Positions 38,969 through 49,294 are shown, numbered from the stretch's first letter. The stretch is DNA of 64,000 bases from Prevotella veroralis DSM 19559 = JCM 6290 (GCF_000377625.1 NZ_KB898330.1:1-64000), one strand, 5' to 3'. Program-made: numbers and translations. The notes: generated from the letters alone by a model not told the origin.

Positions 38969-40354
38969 TTAATGATTCATTAAATAGTTGAATGCGTTCT
39001 GTGTCATCTTAGCGATATTGTTGTGATAGTAGGCTGGAACATCATCAATGCTATACCAGTCATAACATCCGGAACCGATACATAGTATCTTACCTTTCGT
39101 TCCTATTGCAGGGAATTCCCATGCAACGACAGCACCATCACCACCATAAGCCAGATCTTGTGCACCTGTTTCTGTGCGCCACTTAGCTAAGTTGTCATAT
39201 CCTCCCCAGTCTGTACCAATATGCCATTGAGCGGTAGAGTTCGTGATACGATAGTTTGCGTCACAAGTGTAAACAGAGTTTGGCTCTCCACTCTTCATTA
39301 TAAGGTTTTGGAAGAGAGGGTGGGTAGTGTGTCCTTGAATAAAGAAGTTCCAAGGTCCATTTGCTTTTTCTGCATCAGCTTCATTTTGTCCCCAACAATT
39401 ATTAGGGGCAGCATTGTTTGTTACAGCGCCAATCTCTGCTGGCATGTTGGTAGCATATCGAGTGAAGAGGAAAGAACCACCATTATTATAATAGTCTCTT
39501 AGGGCAACAGCTGCATTGACGGCTTCTGGTGCATTTCTTTCAAATGCTTCTTTTCCGTCAACGCCACCATCTTTATGATAATGCCACCAAATGACTTTAC
39601 ATTCACTGAGGTCTACAGAACCATTCTTAATATCAGAGAATGATGCGTAGAGAGAGTTTGGAATGTTTTGAAGCATCCACTTACAAGCTGTTAACTCCTC
39701 TGGATTAAGCTCGTTCATAGTAGCTGGTAAACCAACGAAGACGGCGGTTGGCTTGCCTATAGCTGTTACCTTTACAGTGTATTGGGCAGATGCTGTATTA
39801 TTGGTAACTGTGAATGTAACAGGGTTTGTGAAGTCTGTCGCGATACCATTAGCTGGGCTGACCTTTGCATTTTCACTCAATCCAATTGTTGGTGTAAGAG
39901 AATGGAGGTCAAGTGTATTAGGAACATAGACAGAGATGATCTTATGTGCCTCATCGATGATACCATTGTATATACCATTAATCTTAAATGAGGTTATTTT
40001 TGCCTCATCTCGTAGAACCTTGATAGTCCAATTGAGGAAGACATCACCATTCTTAATGCTTAACTGCTGTGCCGTGAGCATATTGAGCTTGTCGCCCTCT
40101 TTGATGTTACTGGTGGCACTAGCACTTAGTTTGAGTGTGGTGACCTTCATGTTTGTGACATCGTAAGTCTCAGGTACACGTACAGTAATTGTTCGTGAAG
40201 CCAGGTCTACGATACCTTTATAATTATCCAGTACAATGTTTTCGACTGAACATGATCCGTTTAATTGCAGGTCTGAGGTGTTCTCGTCACTGCAGCTACT
40301 TAAAGCTAAGAAAGCAATAAGAGCGATAAATAGTGTTGTTATTTTCGTTTTCAT
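38969..40354 (-). CDS. DUF4960 surface glycan-binding lipoprotein
   Basis: 461 residues: lipoprotein signal (C21 in ALSSCSDE), two to three Ig-like N-terminal repeats (about 30-205, pattern SVENIVLDNYKGIVD and FKINGIYNGIIDEAHKIISV), then a DUF4960 domain (about 210-461) rich in tryptophan (KVIWWHYHKDGG, NNCWGQNE, WHIGTDWGGYD), suited to sugar stacking. In the B. thetaiotaomicron levan locus BT1761 holds this place and binds levan. The start at 40354 lies two bases after the SusD stop, so translation is coupled. Confidence 0.88.
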   Translation of the reverse strand: MKTKITTLFIALIAFLALSSCSDENTSDLQLNGSCSVENIVLDNYKGIVDLASRTITVRVPETYDVTNMKVTTLKLSASATSNIKEGDKLNMLTAQQLSIKNGDVFLNWTIKVLRDEAKITSFKINGIYNGIIDEAHKIISVYVPNTLDLHSLTPTIGLSENAKVSPANGIATDFTNPVTFTVTNNTASAQYTVKVTAIGKPTAVFVGLPATMNELNPEELTACKWMLQNIPNSLYASFSDIKNGSVDLSECKVIWWHYHKDGGVDGKEAFERNAPEAVNAAVALRDYYNNGGSFLFTRYATNMPAEIGAVTNNAAPNNCWGQNEADAEKANGPWNFFIQGHTTHPLFQNLIMKSGEPNSVYTCDANYRITNSTAQWHIGTDWGGYDNLAKWRTETGAQDLAYGGDGAVVAWEFPAIGTKGKILCIGSGCYDWYSIDDVPAYYHNNIAKMTQNAFNYLMNH

Positions 40355-40356
40355 AA

Positions 40357-42090
40357 TTACCACTGACCAATGTTTTGTTTGTAATGTTTATTTGATGCTG
40401 CTATTTGTGCGTATGGAATAGGTAAGTACTCATTCTTGTTTTTTGTAAAGTGAGCACTGCTATAGATTGAACAATCATTTGCTTCTTCTGCATAATACTT
40501 ATTGAGGACGCGATCAGCCTCACCCCATCTAACAAGGTCAAAGAATCTTTCGGACTCCATGCCCATCTCTAAGCGACGTTCCATTTTGACGATGTTGAGA
40601 GCTTCAGCCTGACTGTAGGTTCCTGTGTATGGCATAATATTTATTCTTACACCATAGTCACTCTGATAATTGCTGATAGCACCTGTGCTTTGCTTAGCTC
40701 GATTGCGAATCTGATTGACAATATTGATAGCTTCATTGATACGACCATCATTTAGTTGAACTAAAGCTTCGGCGCGTTCAAGGAGAACATCAGCATAACG
40801 GAAGACAATACGGTTCTCAGATGTACCCCACCATGCTCCTTTCTTCAGATAAGGACTCTCTGGGTCAACATTCTGTTTCAAAGTTACGTAATAGCCATAT
40901 AATCCATTGCTTCTACTCCATATAGCAGTCTTATCCATTATAAACTTAGAGTTAAACTCATAAGGCAAACCAGGAATACCTACGGTAAGGAATAAACGTG
41001 GATCAGCATAATCGGTTATCTTGTTATAGTCATGATTATTGAAAGTACCGATATATGGATGTCCATTCGCATCTGTACGATAGGCATTAACAAGATTTTG
41101 ACTTGGTTTATAAAAATCACATCCTCCATCAGTTACACCAGGAATATTTGGAACAATTAGTCCATAACTCCAGTTGAGATTACCATTCTTAGTTCCATCA
41201 TTAATGGAATATTGCATTGCCCAAAGACTTTCTTTACCATTTTCGTATTGTGGTTCAGGTCTAAAGTTATTATGGAAATCATTCTCCAAACCATAGCCAC
41301 CAGCTGAATAGATTGCTGGATCACTAAACTGAACAGCTTTCAAGAGATCATCCTTTGAGATGCTTGTAACTTCATTTGTATTCTCATTGTCTTGGTGATA
41401 AGCCTTATACATGTAGACTTTCGTGAGGAATGCTGAAGCAGAAGCTTTGGTTGGACGCCCTTTATCAGCCTGATGAACGGGCAATGTGTTATAGGCTTCC
41501 ATTAGGTCATCAATAATAATTTGCCAGCCTTGGTCGTTTGTATATTGACGATTAGAAAGTGTGTTGTATTGCCCTGTTTTGAGGTTAGGATCTGTAATGA
41601 ATGGTATGTTCTTATATAATCGTTTCAATAAGAAATGACCATACGCACGCAAGAATTTCATCTCTGCCAAACGTTCATTTTTTTGAGGATAAACAGAGCT
41701 ATTGACTTGTTCAAGAAGTGCTATTGCCGTGTTGGCACGTGATATACAATTGTATAATCTCTGCCACATATCACTGATATTCCAGTTCGTGGTCAATACT
41801 CCTTGTTCTATTTCGAGCTGATGGAACACATCACCATCACTGGTTCCATTGCCACCTTTATAAGCATCATCACTACGGACATCATAGTTCCACATTGAGA
41901 AAGAAGAGTTAATATCTTCTGCTGAAATAAATATAGCGTAAGCTGATATTACTAGCTCATCAGCATGATTAGCTTCCTTTACTTGCTCATCACTTAGCGT
42001 TGCTTGTGGAGTATGTTCATCTAAGAAGTCTGAACAACTTGTCATACTAAGAGTAGCGAGCACAAGTGCTGAATATATTACTTTTTTCAT
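40357..42090 (-). CDS. susD: SusD/RagB-family outer-membrane glycan-binding lipoprotein
   Basis: 577 residues, equivalent to BT1762. Lipoprotein signal ending TSC (C19), helical TPR-like scaffold, and the family landmarks: DFLDEHTPQATLSD near the start, LRAYGHFLLKRLYKN, and the C-terminal RRLEMGMESERFFDLVRWG. It acts as the lid on the SusC barrel, delivering fructooligosaccharides. It is 23 bases after the susC homologue. The susD symbol denotes family only. Confidence 0.95.
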   Translation of the reverse strand: MKKVIYSALVLATLSMTSCSDFLDEHTPQATLSDEQVKEANHADELVISAYAIFISAEDINSSFSMWNYDVRSDDAYKGGNGTSDGDVFHQLEIEQGVLTTNWNISDMWQRLYNCISRANTAIALLEQVNSSVYPQKNERLAEMKFLRAYGHFLLKRLYKNIPFITDPNLKTGQYNTLSNRQYTNDQGWQIIIDDLMEAYNTLPVHQADKGRPTKASASAFLTKVYMYKAYHQDNENTNEVTSISKDDLLKAVQFSDPAIYSAGGYGLENDFHNNFRPEPQYENGKESLWAMQYSINDGTKNGNLNWSYGLIVPNIPGVTDGGCDFYKPSQNLVNAYRTDANGHPYIGTFNNHDYNKITDYADPRLFLTVGIPGLPYEFNSKFIMDKTAIWSRSNGLYGYYVTLKQNVDPESPYLKKGAWWGTSENRIVFRYADVLLERAEALVQLNDGRINEAINIVNQIRNRAKQSTGAISNYQSDYGVRINIMPYTGTYSQAEALNIVKMERRLEMGMESERFFDLVRWGEADRVLNKYYAEEANDCSIYSSAHFTKNKNEYLPIPYAQIAASNKHYKQNIGQW

Positions 42091-42113
42091 ATTATATTGT
42101 CAGATGATAATTG

Positions 42114-45100
42114 TTAGAATGTAACGTTTATACCGAATGTGATATTGAGTGGAATTGGGTAACCATAGTTTGGATTCTCTGGATCAACACCCGTAAAGCT
42201 CTTACTATGTATACTTAATAAGTTCTGCGCACTGAGGTAGAAACGTAAACGTTGCATTGCAAGACGATTTGTCATACTCTTTGGCAGATTATATCCTAAC
42301 TGAATAGTACGTAACTTTAAGTATGAGCCATTCTCCACCCAATAAGTAGAAACACGCTTCTCATTATTATTATCGGAGAGTGAGAGAGCTGGAATATTAC
42401 TATCAGGATTGGTTGTACTCCACGCATTTAACAAACGTTGTCCCTTGTTTAGGAAACCAATATTCAAACCAGCCCAAATATCAGTCTGCTTCTTTAAGTC
42501 AGAGATAATATCTACACCTTGTACGCCTTGCCAGAACATTGTGAAATCAAAGTTTTTGTATTCAAGATACACATTAAGTCCATATGAGAAGTCTGGTGTT
42601 GGGTCATAAATCCAGTCTTGGTCTGCTTCTGTAATGATGTTATTTCCATCCAAGTCTTTCCAACGCATACGTCCAAGGGATGCTCCATCCTGTTTTGCAT
42701 GATTATCAATTTCATCTTGGCTCTTAAAGATTCCATCAGCGACATATCCAACTTGTGCACCCATAGGATGACCAATAACACTCTTCACACCATTACCACC
42801 AAAGGTTCCATTGGCATCAACAGTTGATGGCAAAGCTGTAATCTTATTACGATAAGTACTAAAGTTACCTGTTATGTCATAATGAAAACCTCCATTGGTT
42901 GTCTTACGATACCCCAAATTAAGTTCAACACCACGATTCTCCATAGCACCAGCATTAATCCACTGTGTACTACCTTCTCCCATAGCAGCAATACCGGCCA
43001 TCTGAACAAGGATATCCTTAGTCTTTTTATAATACCAATCAAAACTTCCATAGAGTGTAGAGTTGAACATAGCGAAGTCCAAACCGAGGTTAGTTTGATA
43101 AGTTGTTTCCCATTTGATATCATTGTTACCGAGTTGGTCACGTTTAAATCCACTTGGCAATTGACGACCACCATTAGTTCCAGCTATATCGTATGATGTA
43201 CCATAACTCTGACCACCATTTTCATTTACTCCATAGTTACTAACATATATGGTATAACGCGCAATGTTAGAAATCTCTTGATTACCAGTCGCTCCCCACG
43301 ATGCTCGAAGTTTTAAATCATTCAACCATTGTGCGCTCTTTAAGAATTTCTCCTGATTGATACGCCAGCCCAAAGAGATTGATGGGAATGTCGCATAACG
43401 ATTGTTCTTACCAAATCGTGATGATCCATCATAACGAAGGGTAAATGAGGCTAAATACTTGTCTGCATAATTATAATTCAGTTTACCAAAATAAGATATT
43501 AACGAGTATCCACCTCCACCACCATAGGCTTGTGCAGTACCAGTACCAGCATCAGGCCACATGTATGTAGGGTTAAGAATAAGGAAGTCTTCTTTATATC
43601 CAGAGAAATAGTTATCATCTTCACGATTCAACTCAATACCTGCCATAGCGTCTACACGGTGTAAACCAGCTTGTAGATTGTAAGTCGCAATAGCATTCCA
43701 CATCCACTTTGTCCAGTGTTCCTGTTTGGCCTCAACGGCATTCTTAGAATTGGCGACATTTCCTTCTGTGATTGGATAAGTGAAGAATCTCTGTTGTTTC
43801 TGGGCATAATCCAAACCAAAAGTTGAACGGAGATTAAATCCTTTAAAAAGGTGAAGGTTAATGTAAGCATCACCGAAAGTACGCCAATAAATATAGCGAT
43901 TATCACTGTTACGATACAAACGAGCCACAGGGTTCTCACGGTCAGGATAACCACCAACAGGACCTGCGTAAGTTCCTTTCTCCGTGTAAACAGGAAGAGA
44001 AGGATTGAATTGAAGAACGTTCTCAAGGAACCCTCCAGGGGCTTGTACCTCTGATGTACGATTCAAGGTGAAGTGTTCGCCAATAGTCAAAACATCTTTT
44101 ATCAACTTATATTCAGTATTCATACGAGCTGAATAACGATCAAAATCTGATGTTTTAATGATACCTAAGTTTTTATAATAACCTAAAGAAAAATAAGAAG
44201 AATGACGATCAGAACCACTACTAACTGCTACATTATAGTTTTGAACAACACCTGTACGTGTTGTCTTATCAAACCAGTCTGTATCATCAGCTGGTGTAGT
44301 ACCTGCGCCATCAAGATATTTACGCATACTAATGTTATTCAACACTGGATTACCCTGTGCGTTGTACCCCCAGTCATAACGATAACCCAAACCGTTAGTA
44401 TTGGGATCCATACCATCGTTTACATAAGCTTGCCACATTACTTGTCCGTATTGCTTCGCATTAAGTACATTCATCTTGTGAGCATACATTGATGCCGCAA
44501 TAGAAGCATCAATATCTACATTTACTCTTCCTTCTTTACCTTTCTTTGTGGTAATGATGATGACACCATTAGCCGCACGACTACCATAGATAGAAGCAGA
44601 GGATGCATCTTTCAAAACTTGGATACTCTCGATATCACTACCGTTTAACTCATGCATACCGGCCTTTGTCGGTACACCATCAATGATATAAAGAGGGTCA
44701 TTGTTGTTCAGAGTTCCAATACCACGAATACGCACTGTGGCTGATCCCGAGGGTGAACCATCTGCAGAGATATTCATACCCGGAACTCTACCTTGCAATG
44801 CCTTCATGGGGTTGTTTTCGTTCTGTTTAGCTAGTTCGTCAACACTAACTACTGATACGGCACCTGTAAGATCAGCTTTACGTTGGGTGGTATAACCCGT
44901 CACAACCACCTCGTTCAGTTCACTTGCATTTGTCTGTAACTGCACTTTTAAACCAGTGCCAGCTTTTACTTCCACGTTCTTATAGCCCACATAGGAGACA
45001 ATAAGTGTAGAACCTTGAGGGGCTTTAAACATGAAGTTTCCATCAATGTCGGTGATAGTTCCATTTGATGTGCCCTTCTGTACCACCGATGCACCGATAA

Positions 45101-45215
45101 CAGGTTCTCCCTGTTCGTCAATCACTTTACCACTAACATCTAAAGTTTGCGCCATAGCTCCAGCACAATACATCAGAAGTAATAGGCTCGTGATCACTCG
45201 TAATAATTGTTTCAT
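42114..45215 (-). CDS. susC: SusC/RagA-family TonB-linked outer-membrane transporter
   Basis: 1033 residues, equivalent to BT1763. Signal peptide (about 1-22), carboxypeptidase-like beta domain (LDVSGKVIDEQGEPVIGASV, SYVGYKNVEVK), plug (MKALQGRVPGMNI, VRIRGIGTLNNNDPLYIIDG, GSRAANGVIIITTKKG) and a 22-strand barrel ending LNITFGINVTF. It imports oligosaccharides cut at the surface, powered by TonB. A promoter and upstream terminator isolate it from the HTCS gene. The symbol denotes family only. Confidence 0.96.
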   Translation of the reverse strand: MKQLLRVITSLLLLMYCAGAMAQTLDVSGKVIDEQGEPVIGASVVQKGTSNGTITDIDGNFMFKAPQGSTLIVSYVGYKNVEVKAGTGLKVQLQTNASELNEVVVTGYTTQRKADLTGAVSVVSVDELAKQNENNPMKALQGRVPGMNISADGSPSGSATVRIRGIGTLNNNDPLYIIDGVPTKAGMHELNGSDIESIQVLKDASSASIYGSRAANGVIIITTKKGKEGRVNVDIDASIAASMYAHKMNVLNAKQYGQVMWQAYVNDGMDPNTNGLGYRYDWGYNAQGNPVLNNISMRKYLDGAGTTPADDTDWFDKTTRTGVVQNYNVAVSSGSDRHSSYFSLGYYKNLGIIKTSDFDRYSARMNTEYKLIKDVLTIGEHFTLNRTSEVQAPGGFLENVLQFNPSLPVYTEKGTYAGPVGGYPDRENPVARLYRNSDNRYIYWRTFGDAYINLHLFKGFNLRSTFGLDYAQKQQRFFTYPITEGNVANSKNAVEAKQEHWTKWMWNAIATYNLQAGLHRVDAMAGIELNREDDNYFSGYKEDFLILNPTYMWPDAGTGTAQAYGGGGGYSLISYFGKLNYNYADKYLASFTLRYDGSSRFGKNNRYATFPSISLGWRINQEKFLKSAQWLNDLKLRASWGATGNQEISNIARYTIYVSNYGVNENGGQSYGTSYDIAGTNGGRQLPSGFKRDQLGNNDIKWETTYQTNLGLDFAMFNSTLYGSFDWYYKKTKDILVQMAGIAAMGEGSTQWINAGAMENRGVELNLGYRKTTNGGFHYDITGNFSTYRNKITALPSTVDANGTFGGNGVKSVIGHPMGAQVGYVADGIFKSQDEIDNHAKQDGASLGRMRWKDLDGNNIITEADQDWIYDPTPDFSYGLNVYLEYKNFDFTMFWQGVQGVDIISDLKKQTDIWAGLNIGFLNKGQRLLNAWSTTNPDSNIPALSLSDNNNEKRVSTYWVENGSYLKLRTIQLGYNLPKSMTNRLAMQRLRFYLSAQNLLSIHSKSFTGVDPENPNYGYPIPLNITFGINVTF

Positions 45216-45264
45216 AACTTTTAATAGTTAGTAATACTAAATTAAAATTTTTGGTTTAGTGGCA

Positions 45265-45272
45265 CAAAGATA
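45265..45272 (-). promoter_or_regulatory. Promoter -7 element for the SusCD operon
   Basis: Minus-strand TATCTTTG 50 bases upstream of the susC start; the -33 region has no TTTG, in line with HTCS-dependent activation. The HTCS operator should lie in 45273-45340. Confidence 0.6.
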
Positions 45273-45342
45273 AGTAATGGTAATATCCTTTCCATATAAT
45301 AATCGTTCTCTGAATATAATAAATGTTACATGAAAAAGATAT

Positions 45343-45395
45343 TAATAAAAAATGAACGATTTGTCTATTATCTTAAATCAGACAAATCGCTCATT
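45343..45395 (-). terminator. Terminator of the HTCS gene
   Basis: Minus strand: AATGAGCGATTTGTCT pairs with AGACAAATCGTTCATT around a 13-base loop, one mismatch, followed by TTTTTATTAAT. It separates HTCS from SusCD transcription. Confidence 0.88.
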
Positions 45396-45431
45396 CTATT
45401 GAAGCATTCGAGAAGATTATACCTCTGTTTC

Positions 45432-48062
45432 TCATTTCTTTGGATTCTCCCCAAACTCATCTTTATAGCACTTCGAGAAATAACTGGGCGTAGAGAAGCC
45501 TACGGCATAAGCAATCTCTGACACTGTACGCTCAGTAGTTTGTAGAAGATGGCGAGCACGAGTAAGACGAGCTTTACGTAATATTTCTACAGGAGAATAT
45601 CCCGTAAGAGCCTTTACTTTTCGATAGAGTTGTACACGAGAAAGCCCGATTTCATCGCCAATTTGCTCTACACTTAAATCACTATTGGCAAGGTTTTCTT
45701 GTATAATCTTTCGTAATTGTTTAAGGAAAGACTTGTCCGTTTCATTCGATAAATTCCCGATTTCATCGTCCTCAACGCCTTTTGACCATATTTGATTCAA
45801 CTTCTTCCTACTTTCTATAAGATTATCAATACGCGAGAGAAGTAAACGAAGAGAGAATGGTTTTGAAATATAGGCATCTGCCCCATGCTCATACCCTTCT
45901 GCACGTTGTTCATCCATACTACGTGCTGTTAGTAAAATAACAGGAATATGACTGATGGCTTTATCTGTTTTCAGCTCTTGACAAAACTCTAATCCATCCA
46001 TCACAGGCATCATAATATCCGACAGAATGATGTCTGGGACAGTTCTCCTCGCCAGTTCTAAACCGCTTTTTCCATCAGACGCTTCACTCACATTATACTT
46101 TTGAGATAGTACTGACCTTAGGTAAGTGCGAATATCACTGTTATCATCAATGATCAATATCTCTGGTTTGTCAGCCTGATAAGGCTGTATGAGGTCATCA
46201 ATATGTCTTGCCTGATTGGGTATCTCTTGTGTATTGGATGCCTCAATTACCTGCTCTACTGATTCTGTTAATAACTCACTAATCTCCCCCTCTTGTTTAA
46301 CAGGGATATTGATGGTAAACGTACTACCTCCTCCTAGCTTACTTGTGGAACTTACTTCTCCGTGATGTAACTCTGTGAAAGCTTTCACAATAGCCAACCC
46401 AATACCCGTTCCACGACCCGCATTTTTAGCTTGATAAAATCGGTTAAAGATATAAGGTAGTTCATCAGAGGCAATACCACAACCATTGTCTGTCACACTG
46501 ATTACAACCCGTCCATCCTTTTCTGTGGCTTTTAGCTGTATTTCTCCCCCCTCGGATGTAAATTTCAACGCATTACTAAGAAGGTTATAACAGATACGCT
46601 CTATCTTATCTTGGTCTGCTCTAAGCATGATTGTATCAGGAGCATCCAAGCTGATAGTGATATGCTTCTTTTGTGCAGAGGCACTGAAAAGCGTGATCCA
46701 TTGTCTCATGTTCTCCGTCAAATTAAAGTCAGAGAGGCGAAGCTCCATCTTTCCACTCTGCACTTTACGGAAGTCTAGTATCTCACTGACCAATTGTGTC
46801 AACACCAAAACATTACGTTGTACAATCTGGAGCATACTCCGTTGTTGTGTGTTGAGATTATCGTCATGAATGATATAATTTACAGGGTCAGCAATTAGTG
46901 TGAGTGGTGTACGTAATTCATGACTGATATTTGTAAAGAATTGCAGTTTTGCTTTTATGGCCTCCTCTTCTATTCTCCGGCGCATGAGAGTGGTTCGATA
47001 GATATAAACCATGATTCCTATCAACAAGAGAAGAATAATACTAAAGAGCACAATGTACATCTTTTGGTGATTATATTGTACCAAGTAAGTATCTACTTTC
47101 CCATGCAGTGCGTTGAGACGAGCCGTTTGCTTGTTCATTTCCTCATTTTGCATGAGTAGAACATTGGCATTACCTTTTGTCACTAATGCTCCTTTCAGAT
47201 AGTTATCACGCTTGTAGGGCTTTTTCTCAAGGATATTCAATGCCAATTGCATAACGGCATCACCACGCGTAGGATAGATGTAGGATGCTTCTAAATTGCC
47301 ATCCCGCACATTCTCCATACCACCTCCTGGAACAGGGAGAGCATCTATTCCGACAATCTTTATCCCCTTTGCTCCATGCTTCCTAATGGCTTGCAAAGCT
47401 CCCAAGCCCATACGGTCATTCTGTGCGAAAACGTATTGGATAGGCTCTTTTGCTTGTGTGAGTACACTGTCCATAGCCATTACGCCACTCTCTTTTACCC
47501 AATCTCCATGCTTACGAGCAATCACTTTTACCCCTGAATAATCCTTTAGTGCATCCATAAAACCACGATCACGTTCTATGGCGGGCGATGATGCCTTCAA
47601 TCCGCAAATCTCTACGATATTGCCTTTCCCCTCAAGTTGTTGAGCGATGAAATGGCCTATTTCGTGTCCTGCTTCATAGTTGTCGGCACCGATGAAAGCT
47701 GTATATTTCTTAGAATCGGTCTTACGGTCGAAAAGAATTATGGGTATGCCTCTGTCGTATGCTTTATCAATAACGGCAGAGATCGTATGCACTTGATTCG
47801 GAGACACAATAAGGAGATCAACTCCTTCATGGATGAACTCATTGATTTGCTTAGTCTGTAAGCGGTCGTTATCATTGGCAGATGCAAACTTCAAACTCAC
47901 GTTGTCATGTTGATAAGTGCTCATAATAAGTTCGTTGTTCAACTTATTACGCCATATATCTTCCGAGCATTGCGATACGCCAATAACATATCTCCTCTCG
48001 TTATTAGCCGTACAAGCGGAGAGGAGAATGGTAAGAAGGGCGATCCAAATATATTGTCTCAT
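45432..48062 (-). CDS. Hybrid two-component system regulator (fructose-sensing HTCS)
   Basis: 876 residues combining sensor and DNA-binding regulator. A lipoprotein-like signal (C17) precedes a periplasmic sugar-binding-protein domain of the LacI/RbsB type (about 25-305, ADNYEAGHEIGHFI, FAQNDRMGLGAL), one membrane helix (335-355), HisKA with H381 in ISHELRTP, HATPase (NALKF, DNGCGI, GTGIGLAIV), receiver with D682 in LSDIMMP, and an AraC-type HTH (about 770-876). BT1754, which binds free fructose, has this architecture rather than the Y_Y_Y beta-propeller type. It probably activates the SusCD, GH32 and MFS promoters. Confidence 0.95.
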   Translation of the reverse strand: MRQYIWIALLTILLSACTANNERRYVIGVSQCSEDIWRNKLNNELIMSTYQHDNVSLKFASANDNDRLQTKQINEFIHEGVDLLIVSPNQVHTISAVIDKAYDRGIPIILFDRKTDSKKYTAFIGADNYEAGHEIGHFIAQQLEGKGNIVEICGLKASSPAIERDRGFMDALKDYSGVKVIARKHGDWVKESGVMAMDSVLTQAKEPIQYVFAQNDRMGLGALQAIRKHGAKGIKIVGIDALPVPGGGMENVRDGNLEASYIYPTRGDAVMQLALNILEKKPYKRDNYLKGALVTKGNANVLLMQNEEMNKQTARLNALHGKVDTYLVQYNHQKMYIVLFSIILLLLIGIMVYIYRTTLMRRRIEEEAIKAKLQFFTNISHELRTPLTLIADPVNYIIHDDNLNTQQRSMLQIVQRNVLVLTQLVSEILDFRKVQSGKMELRLSDFNLTENMRQWITLFSASAQKKHITISLDAPDTIMLRADQDKIERICYNLLSNALKFTSEGGEIQLKATEKDGRVVISVTDNGCGIASDELPYIFNRFYQAKNAGRGTGIGLAIVKAFTELHHGEVSSTSKLGGGSTFTINIPVKQEGEISELLTESVEQVIEASNTQEIPNQARHIDDLIQPYQADKPEILIIDDNSDIRTYLRSVLSQKYNVSEASDGKSGLELARRTVPDIILSDIMMPVMDGLEFCQELKTDKAISHIPVILLTARSMDEQRAEGYEHGADAYISKPFSLRLLLSRIDNLIESRKKLNQIWSKGVEDDEIGNLSNETDKSFLKQLRKIIQENLANSDLSVEQIGDEIGLSRVQLYRKVKALTGYSPVEILRKARLTRARHLLQTTERTVSEIAYAVGFSTPSYFSKCYKDEFGENPKK

Positions 48063-48117
48063 ATCATATTCGGTTTTAGCATTGTACCTTTTTAATGTAC
48101 AAGTAAGGCTGATATGA

Positions 48118-49206
48118 TTATAAGAATCTTATACAAACAGGGTGGCTCAAATAAATGTCTTGATTGGTGTTTTTAAGAAGCCCTGTGTTCTTATCACGTG
48201 AAAAAACTTGAATCTTATTAGCATCACGACAAGCCACCAGGAGGAATTTACCATTGGGCGTGATGGCAAAATTACGAGGATGTTTACCAGTTGACTGTTT
48301 GCCTACTCGCGTTAGCGTTCCATTGCCATTCACACGGAAGATAGTAATGCCATCCCCTTTTAGGCGTGTACTAGCATAAACAAAATTACCGTCTGGGCTG
48401 ACATGAATATCAGCTCCGCCTTGTGCACGAGCATCATCAGCCACTAGCGTTTGGATTTCCTTCAGCTTCCCTTCTTTATAAGTGAACACCGTCACTTTTC
48501 CTGACAATTCGCTTATAAGATAAGCATATTTACCATTGGGAGAAAAAGTGATATGACGAGGACCGGATCCTGCCTTTAGATGAGCGGCTATACCATAATC
48601 CTCAAGTTTTTTCTTATTCTTGTCATAATAGAAGCTAAGAATCCGATCCCCACTAAAGTCCGTTGAAAGAATATAACCATCAGGGGCAAAGATAGCACAA
48701 TGCGCATGAGGCGTATTCTGACGCGTCTTGTTGGGGCCGCCTTTTTTACTACTTACCATAAGAAGTGACTTATCCAACGTACCATTCTTTAGGATGGGGA
48801 ATACTGAAATTGTACCACTAGAATAGTTGGCCGTGAGCGCAATCTTCCCGTCAGTATCAACATAACATGGATCTGCGCCATGCGTCAGTTGAGAGTTCAT
48901 AAAGCCGAAATCGCCCTTTACAGGATCAAAGCTGATGGCATTAAGTGCTGCTGTGGCATTGTTTTTCTCGCTTACAGCATAGATAAAACGCCCATTCTTG
49001 CTGAAGGTGAAGTAAGAGGGATTGTCGACTTTTAACGAACTGAGTTCCTTTGCAGAACCGTTAGAATCATCAAACGAGAAAGAATATAAGCCCTTACTTC
49101 CTGCGTCAGTATAAGTACCAACAACCATCTTAATGCCGTTTTCTGCTCTAGTCAAAACAGGGATAAGAGCGAATATAAGTCCTAATAAAATAGCTTTTGT
49201 TTTCAT
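48118..49206 (-). CDS. Exported lactonase-family seven-bladed beta-propeller
   Basis: 362 residues with a signal peptide (about 1-22). The repeated FSKNGRFIYAVSE, APDGYILSTDFSGDRI, FSPNGKYAYLISE, VSPDGNFVYASTR and TPNGKFLLVACRD segments form the propeller of the 6-phosphogluconolactonase (YbhE/PF10282) family. Export makes a role on cytoplasmic 6-phosphogluconolactone unlikely, so the true substrate is unknown. It is 55 bases upstream of the HTCS on the same strand, so the two may be one transcript; not part of the B. thetaiotaomicron levan locus as I recall it. Confidence 0.85.
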   Translation of the reverse strand: MKTKAILLGLIFALIPVLTRAENGIKMVVGTYTDAGSKGLYSFSFDDSNGSAKELSSLKVDNPSYFTFSKNGRFIYAVSEKNNATAALNAISFDPVKGDFGFMNSQLTHGADPCYVDTDGKIALTANYSSGTISVFPILKNGTLDKSLLMVSSKKGGPNKTRQNTPHAHCAIFAPDGYILSTDFSGDRILSFYYDKNKKKLEDYGIAAHLKAGSGPRHITFSPNGKYAYLISELSGKVTVFTYKEGKLKEIQTLVADDARAQGGADIHVSPDGNFVYASTRLKGDGITIFRVNGNGTLTRVGKQSTGKHPRNFAITPNGKFLLVACRDANKIQVFSRDKNTGLLKNTNQDIYLSHPVCIRFL

Positions 49207-49286
49207 TGAATGAATGTTTATAGGTGTTTGTTTGTTATTCAGAGAACGCTATTAAGCAATGCCATACAAGGATCTCCAAACGCTTG

Positions 49287-49294
49287 CAAAAGTA
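49287..49294 (-). promoter_or_regulatory. Promoter -7 element for the lactonase/HTCS genes
   Basis: Minus-strand TACTTTTGC about 80 bases upstream of the lactonase start; -33 weak. A second match, CTTG-(20)-TATCTTTGC at 49483-49452, lies further upstream and could also serve. Confidence 0.5.
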
